Origin: Mesorhizobium sp. WSM4306
Lineage (GTDB): Bacteria > Pseudomonadota > Alphaproteobacteria > Rhizobiales > Rhizobiaceae
Direction of reading: 5' to 3'
Assembly: GCF_007003975.1 (NCBI RefSeq)
Contig: NZ_VFTC01000002.1
Span: 1-64,000 of the forward strand
Length of the DNA: 64,000 bases
Positions 58,471 through 64,000 of the stretch are shown here, one piece after another. The notes beneath the pieces are model-generated. The model saw only the letters and a program-made list of their open reading frames with translations, was not told the origin of the DNA and did no database searches. Made by a program: the position numbers and the translations under genes. The first letter of the stretch is position 1, and every line of letters begins with the position of its first letter.

Positions 58471-59343
58471 ATGACCCGCACAACCCATCCGCTTGACCAT
58501 CTGGTGCTGCCGACGGCGAGCCTCGCCATGGCGCGGGCGCGGCTGACGTCGCTTGGCTTCATCGTCGCGCCAACCGGCATACACCCCTTCGGCACCGAAA
58601 ATTGCTGCGTCTTCTTCGCCGACGGCACCTATCTCGAACCGCTGGCGATCGGCGACGAACAGACGGCAGCGCGCGCGATTGCCGGCGGCAATGTCTTTGT
58701 CGCGCGCGACCGGCTTTATCGCGCCAGCCTGGGCGATGAGGGCTTTTCCGCCGTAGTGCTGGGCACCGGCGACGCCGATGCGGACCATGCACGCTATGTT
58801 TCTGCCGGCCTGTCGGCCGGAGACGTGTTGAGTTTTTCCCGTGCCTTCACGGATGCGGCGGGAAAGAGCGATATGGCGTCGTTCAAGCTGGCTTTCGCCT
58901 CCGGCTCTCGGGCAACAGACGCGTTCCTGTTCGCCTGCGAGCGGATCAATGCGCCGAAAATCGACCGCACGGCGCTGCAGGCCCATGCCAATGGCGTGGC
59001 CGGCATCATCGAAATCGTTGCGGTCAGCGATGCGCCTTCCGCACAGGCTCTGCTGATTTCGGCAGTGGCTGGCTCGAAGCAGGAGAGCGGCGCGGTCTTC
59101 GATCTGCCGAATGCGTGTCTGACCATTCTCGATCCTGCGGCTTTCACCGCGCGCTTCAAGATTGCGGCCGGCGCGCCGACGAAACTTCGCTTCGCGGCGA
59201 TCGTCTTTTCGGTCCGCAGTGCCGACGCCACGGCAAGCCTGCTTGCACACAACTCCATCGAGCACGATATAGCGGGCAATGATATTGTCGTGCAGCCGGC
59301 ATCCGGGCAGGGCGCGGCTTTCATCTTCCGGGAGATCCCATGA
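58471..59343 (+). CDS. VOC/glyoxalase-like domain protein
   Basis: 290 residues. HPLDHLVLPTASLAMARARLTSLGFIVAPTGIHPFGTENCCVFFADGTYLEPLAIGD (about 6-62) is the glyoxalase-like (PF13468-type) half, with His10 and Glu as likely metal ligands. A second half contains HANGVAGIIEIVAVSD. Enzymatic role unknown. The stop overlaps the kdsA ATG (ATGA), so it is translated together with kdsA. Confidence 0.82.
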   Translation: MTRTTHPLDHLVLPTASLAMARARLTSLGFIVAPTGIHPFGTENCCVFFADGTYLEPLAIGDEQTAARAIAGGNVFVARDRLYRASLGDEGFSAVVLGTGDADADHARYVSAGLSAGDVLSFSRAFTDAAGKSDMASFKLAFASGSRATDAFLFACERINAPKIDRTALQAHANGVAGIIEIVAVSDAPSAQALLISAVAGSKQESGAVFDLPNACLTILDPAAFTARFKIAAGAPTKLRFAAIVFSVRSADATASLLAHNSIEHDIAGNDIVVQPASGQGAAFIFREIP

Positions 59344-60188
59344 GCAAGCCCCTGGCGCCCAATTCGGCGGTAACCGTCGGCAATGTCGTTTTCGACAACA
59401 ACGCAGCTCTGGCGCTGATTGCCGGCCCATGCCAATTCGAATCGCGCCAGCACGCCTTCGACATGGCCGGCGCGCTGAAGGAGCTGACCGGCAAGCTCGG
59501 CATAGGCCTCGTTTACAAGACCAGCTACGACAAGGCCAACCGCACCTCGCTGTCGGCAACGCGCGGCGCCGGGATGGATGCCGCACTTCCGGTCTTCGAC
59601 GAGTTGCGCAAGGAATTTTCGCTTCCCATTCTGACTGACGTCCACACCGAGGAGCAGTGCGCGATCGTCGCGCCGCATGTCGATGTCCTGCAGATCCCGG
59701 CCTTCCTGTCGCGTCAGACCGACATGCTGGTCGCGGCCGCCAAGACCGGCAAGGTGATCAACGTCAAGAAGGGGCAGTTCCTCGCCCCCTGGGACATGAA
59801 GAACGTGGTCGCCAAGATCACCGGCTCCGGCAACGCCAATGTGCTCACCACCGAACGCGGCGCTTCCTTCGGCTACAACACGCTGGTGTCGGACATGCGG
59901 GCTTTGCCTGTGATGGCCGAGATCGGCGCGCCGGTGATTTTCGATGCCACTCATTCGGTGCAGCAACCGGGCGGGCATGGCGGTTCTTCCGGCGGTGAGC
60001 GCCGTTTTGTCGAAACACTTGCCCGCGCTGCCGTTGCCGTCGGCGTCGCCGGCGTCTTCATAGAGACCCACCAGGATCCGGACAATTCGACCTCCTCCGA
60101 CGGTCCGAACATGCTGCCGCTGAAGGACATGCCGGCCTTGCTCGAAAGACTGATGGCGTTTGACCGCATCGCCAAGAACGCCGCCTGA
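59340..60188 (+). CDS. kdsA: 3-deoxy-8-phosphooctulonate (KDO-8-P) synthase, metal-dependent type
   Basis: 282 residues. LALIAGPCQFESRQHAFDMA carries Cys in AGPC, the metal ligand of the metallo class (the non-metal class has Asn). KTSYDKANRTSLSATRG, LTDVHTEEQ, QIPAFLSRQTD, VNVKKGQFLAPWDMKNV and FDATHSVQQPGG follow. The late GVFIETHQDPDNSTSSDGPNML supplies further ligands. It condenses PEP with arabinose-5-P for lipopolysaccharide inner core. Confidence 0.96.
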   Translation: MSKPLAPNSAVTVGNVVFDNNAALALIAGPCQFESRQHAFDMAGALKELTGKLGIGLVYKTSYDKANRTSLSATRGAGMDAALPVFDELRKEFSLPILTDVHTEEQCAIVAPHVDVLQIPAFLSRQTDMLVAAAKTGKVINVKKGQFLAPWDMKNVVAKITGSGNANVLTTERGASFGYNTLVSDMRALPVMAEIGAPVIFDATHSVQQPGGHGGSSGGERRFVETLARAAVAVGVAGVFIETHQDPDNSTSSDGPNMLPLKDMPALLERLMAFDRIAKNAA

Positions 60189-60274
60189 CTGGCCACCGTG
60201 ATGGTCAGCTTGAAGTCGGCAAAGGCCAGCTGTAGGCTCCTCCTTGCAAATGAGCGTCTTGGCAGGAGGAAGCC

Positions 60275-60478
60275 ATGTCTGTTGCCCGCGTCACCGAAAT
60301 CACATCGTCGTCACAAAAGAGCTTTCAGGACGCCATCGAGAAGGGAATTGCGCGCGCCTCACAGACCCTGAAGAACGTCGAAGGCGCCTGGATCCAGGAC
60401 CAGAAGATTGTCGTCGAGGACGGCAAGATCGCGGCCTATCGCGTCAACATGAAGGTCACGTTCATCCTCGCGGAATGA
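60275..60478 (+). CDS. Dodecin family flavin-binding protein
   Basis: 67 residues, the exact dodecin size. VTEITSSSQKSFQDAIEKGIARASQTLKNVEGAWIQDQKIVVEDGKIAAYRVNMKVTFIL shows the SxxSFxDAI helix and the Trp (about 38) that stacks on the flavin. Dodecins assemble into dodecamers storing riboflavin derivatives. GGAGGAAG precedes the ATG. Confidence 0.93.
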   Translation: MSVARVTEITSSSQKSFQDAIEKGIARASQTLKNVEGAWIQDQKIVVEDGKIAAYRVNMKVTFILAE

Positions 60479-60502
60479 CCGTCCAACGTTTCAAAAAAGT
60501 CG

Positions 60503-60527
60503 GGAACTTTCGCCCGCGCCCCTCATT
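60503..60527 (+). promoter_or_regulatory. EcfG/RpoE2-type general-stress promoter
   Basis: GGAAC (60503-60507), 18 bases, TT (60526-60527), which fits the rhizobial RpoE2/EcfG pattern GGAAC-N18/19-TT. It ends 38 bases before the PRC-barrel gene, whose start has AGAGGAG upstream. This would place that gene in the PhyR/EcfG regulon. Confidence 0.6.
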
Positions 60528-60565
60528 GTCAAAGTACGACCAACGACAAAAGAGGAGCATCAGAC

Positions 60566-60931
60566 ATGACCACTCAGACAGGTCACACCGAAGCCATCGC
60601 CGCTTCGCGCGTCATCGGCACGTCGGTCTACAACACAGAAGGCAAGACCATCGGCAGCATCGAGGACGTCATGCTCGACAAGACGTCGAACGGTATCATG
60701 TTCGCAGTGATCGGGTTTGGCGGTTTTCTTGGTATTGGCGAGAAATATCACGCCATTCCGTGGGCAAGCCTCGACTATGACGAGAATAAGGGCGGCTATG
60801 TCGTGCCGTTTTCCAAGGACCAGTTGAAAGCGGCTCCGTCCTATTCGATCAATGAACTGACCGGCGCCGATGGCGAGACCGCACGTGACGCTTCCTATGA
60901 CTACTACAAGGTCACGCCTTATTGGCATTGA
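60566..60931 (+). CDS. PRC-barrel domain protein, probable general-stress protein
   Basis: 121 residues. SRVIGTSVYNTEGKTIGSIEDVMLDKTSNGIMFAVIGFGGFLGIGEKYHAIPWASLDYDENKGGYVVP (about 14-82) is a single PRC barrel. Such small proteins are frequent members of the alphaproteobacterial general stress response. The molecular role is unknown. A bidirectional terminator follows. Confidence 0.88.
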   Translation: MTTQTGHTEAIAASRVIGTSVYNTEGKTIGSIEDVMLDKTSNGIMFAVIGFGGFLGIGEKYHAIPWASLDYDENKGGYVVPFSKDQLKAAPSYSINELTGADGETARDASYDYYKVTPYWH

Positions 60932-60956
60932 TCCGGCGCGCTGACGCCTGACGTGG

Positions 60957-60984
60957 AAAGGCCTCCGAAATCGGAGGCCTTTTC
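60957..60984. terminator. Bidirectional terminator between PRC-barrel and small lipoprotein genes
   Basis: AAAGGCCTCCGA (60957-60968), AA, TCGGAGGCCTTT (60971-60982), then TC. A perfect 12-base stem between convergent genes. Confidence 0.88.
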
Positions 60985-61001
60985 ACTGCAATACTCGGTT
61001 C

Positions 61002-61124
61002 CTATTCTGCGGCGTAAAGCGTCGACAACTGCGCTGCCGCCTTTGGCGGCTGCTGGTTGTCGCATGACGTCAGGAACGCCGCCGCGATCAGGAACAAACT
61101 CACAATACCGCTCAACTCAGACAT
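61002..61124 (-). CDS. Small lipoprotein (40 residues)
   Basis: From ATG 61124: MSELSGIVSLFLIAAAFLTSC, then DNQQPPKAAAQLSTLYAAE. A hydrophobic signal (about 7-19) ends in the lipobox LTSC with Cys21, and +2 Asp would favour inner-membrane retention by the E. coli rule. The mature peptide would have only 20 residues. AGGAGGA sits nine bases before the ATG, inside the loop of a perfect hairpin. Entericidin-like size and layout. No homologue is known to me. Confidence 0.65.
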   Translation of the reverse strand: MSELSGIVSLFLIAAAFLTSCDNQQPPKAAAQLSTLYAAE

Positions 61125-61147
61125 GGCGAAACTCCTCCTGTTTCGCC
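61125..61147 (-). promoter_or_regulatory. Hairpin presenting the ribosome-binding site of the small lipoprotein
   Basis: On the minus strand GGCGAAAC, loop AGGAGGA, GTTTCGCC, then ATG directly. The eight-base stem is perfect and the seven-base loop is exactly the Shine-Dalgarno sequence, so the structure could either expose or clamp the site. Confidence 0.6.
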
Positions 61148-61232
61148 CCGCGCGGCATGATCCTAATCGACGCCTCGAATGTTGCTCGTGAATTATCGTG
61201 ACGCCACGTTGTCGAACGTGATCAAGGCGTGC

Positions 61233-62519
61233 TCAACCGAGCAGTCCCGCATTCTTGACCGCCTTGAAAATCTTCTCGTGCCAGGCAATCCGGTCCGCCT
61301 CGCCATTGGCCGGCGTGGTCGAATTGGCGTTGCCGACGTTGATCGCGCGCGAGATCTTTTTGATCAGACCGGAATCGGCAAAGGCATTGCAGCCTGACGC
61401 TTTCCATTCGGCGCAAGCTGCGAGCAGAGAAATCTGCGGGTCCTCGATCAGCTCAGGATGATTTGCGAGGTCGACCTTGGCGAGCTTGCCTTTGGCCGTG
61501 TACGCGTCGCGCCCCGTGGTCTGGAACGTGCCGCCGCCGCGGAAATTGAAGCCGTCCAATGTTCCTTTCACATTGCCCATCCGCCCGCCATACGCCCAGT
61601 CGCCCAGCGCTTCCGGCTTGCGGAGCAGATTGTCCTTGATCCACTGATCGGTCTTGCTGGCGGCTCGCGATTTCCACGCCTTCCGGATCGCAGCCACGGT
61701 CGTGTAGGTTAGGGACTCGCGAATGAGGGTGAAGCCACCGGTTTCCATCGCCGCTTGTGCGAAGAAATGCATCAGCCGATCATAGTTGTTGCACACGCCA
61801 TGATCGCCGAGCGTTTTGAGGCCTTTGTCGGAGGTAAAGGCGCCGATGTAACCGTCATAGGTCGCCCGCCTGGACCCGCTTGCCGGTCTCGGCGCGAATT
61901 TCTGGAAGACCGCTGCGGGTAAGCCCTTCTTCGGATCGCCCGCAACCGCTTCGAGCACGCTCTCGACGCTCTCGGTCGACAGCACCGGTTCGCCTTCGAT
62001 GACGACCGAAGCTTTGGGAATTGACTTGCCGTTGGTTTTCGGGAAACCACTGCCGGCAAAGGCTTTCAGATCGTCGATGAGGGCGATCACCCGGGTTCGG
62101 CTCTCCGTGAAGTCCATGTCGGAAAGCGGACCGCTCACCTTCTTCGTCGGATTGATGCATCCGACGCTGGATAGGAAATTGACGCCTGGATGAATAAGGA
62201 TTTCGGTGCGCTTGTTGGTCTTAAGCAGTTCGAGTCCAGGTTTGGGTGGCGTCTTGCCGCCAGTGTAACCGATCGTCACATACTTGCCTCCGGCCTGTGT
62301 CGCCAGTGGGTAAGTGCCGGGCTCGATGCGCCTGCCGTTGTCTTCTTTGGAATTGTCGCCTGGGCCGCGAGATTCACACACGAACCCCGATAAGCCCGTG
62401 ACTGCCGTGCCGTTGTGAAAGACTTTATAGGTTCCAACCGTTCTGCGCCTGGCACCCCTCATATGTTCGACTTGCCGGTTAATAAGAAGTTCCCAGCCAG
62501 TACCTGAAATTGTTGCCAT
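61233..62519 (-). CDS. DUF5675-GH19 fusion, lysozyme/chitinase-like protein
   Basis: 428 residues from ATG 62519, with GGGGAGG upstream. The N-terminal domain (about 1-150) has RRRTVGTYKVFHNG, RIEPGTYPLATQ, GLELLKTNKRTEILIHPGVNFLSSVGCINP, the DUF5675 pattern. The C-terminal domain (about 215-425) is GH19-like. FFAQAAMETGGFTLIRES supplies the two catalytic Glu residues, and NFRGGGTFQTTGRDAYTAKGK, ACAEWKASGCNAFAD and ISRAINVGNAN follow. Phage endolysins and interbacterial effectors use this catalytic domain. There is no signal peptide, holin or phage gene nearby. It stands alone between a small lipoprotein and eno. Confidence 0.82.
   Translation of the reverse strand: MATISGTGWELLINRQVEHMRGARRRTVGTYKVFHNGTAVTGLSGFVCESRGPGDNSKEDNGRRIEPGTYPLATQAGGKYVTIGYTGGKTPPKPGLELLKTNKRTEILIHPGVNFLSSVGCINPTKKVSGPLSDMDFTESRTRVIALIDDLKAFAGSGFPKTNGKSIPKASVVIEGEPVLSTESVESVLEAVAGDPKKGLPAAVFQKFAPRPASGSRRATYDGYIGAFTSDKGLKTLGDHGVCNNYDRLMHFFAQAAMETGGFTLIRESLTYTTVAAIRKAWKSRAASKTDQWIKDNLLRKPEALGDWAYGGRMGNVKGTLDGFNFRGGGTFQTTGRDAYTAKGKLAKVDLANHPELIEDPQISLLAACAEWKASGCNAFADSGLIKKISRAINVGNANSTTPANGEADRIAWHEKIFKAVKNAGLLG

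Positions 62520-64000
<1,481 letters not shown>

Overview
The window is chromosomal DNA of an alphaproteobacterium, most likely Mesorhizobium or a close Rhizobiales relative. The evidence is the high GC content, the ribosomal gene order (rpsD and rpmJ absent, rpsN of the 101-residue type), two glutamine synthetases (GSI with glnB, plus eukaryote-like GSII with a DUF2735 gene), sigma54 and EcfG-type promoters, and dispersed palindromic repeats of the rhizobial RIME-like kind. No rRNA, tRNA, CRISPR array or intact mobile element was seen.

Layout. 1-1.5 kb: the last codons of an IS630-type transposase, a D-galactose 1-dehydrogenase and a small conserved protein. 1.9-21 kb: one co-directional str/S10/spc/alpha cluster (rpsL-rpsG-fusA-tuf, rpsJ to rpsQ, rplN to secY-adk, rpsM-rpsK-rpoA-rplQ) ending in a strong terminator. 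Palindromic repeats sit in several of its spacers. 21-30.8 kb: a Deg-type periplasmic protease, rarA, an LpxO-like hydroxylase, a fluoride-export cassette (two CrcB plus DUF190), a pseudouridine synthase, a DMT-transporter remnant, ATP12 and an MHS-type transporter with a large inserted domain.

30.8-36.2 kb: a nitrogen-assimilation hub. A DUF2735 gene diverges from glnII, which faces glnB-glnA across a bidirectional terminator. Both glutamine synthetase units have recognisable sigma54 promoters. NAD(P)HX repair (nnrDE) diverges from glnB and is translationally coupled to a large secreted cysteine-rich CXXCH protein. 38-44.8 kb: an M48-like peptidase, a propionyl-CoA carboxylase beta chain, a DEAD-box helicase, a hydrolase and an SDR. 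45-48.2 kb: a cysteine/thiol operon (cysK, AlaX editing protein, sseA, GNAT). 48.3-50.2 kb: a degraded zone with a frameshifted OmpA-like gene, a DUF1203 gene, several terminators and the tail of an outer-membrane beta-barrel gene cut by a composite repeat.

50.2-64 kb: ald with a divergent Lrp/AsnC regulator, 5-FTHF cyclo-ligase preceded by a possible structured RNA (6S-like), NDH-2, a Tat-exported nucleotidase, a cyclopropane-synthase-like methyltransferase, small proteins, kdsA, dodecin, a PRC-barrel protein behind a general-stress promoter, a 40-residue lipoprotein not longer than many overlooked genes, a DUF5675-GH19 lysozyme-like fusion, and the first 362 codons of eno, which runs off the window.

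Most of the window is conserved housekeeping sequence. The less ordinary signals are the gene remnants closed by palindromic repeats, the paired fluoride channels, the hairpins that abut start codons, the DUF5675-GH19 protein and the secreted CXXCH protein. No clearly new multi-gene system was identified.
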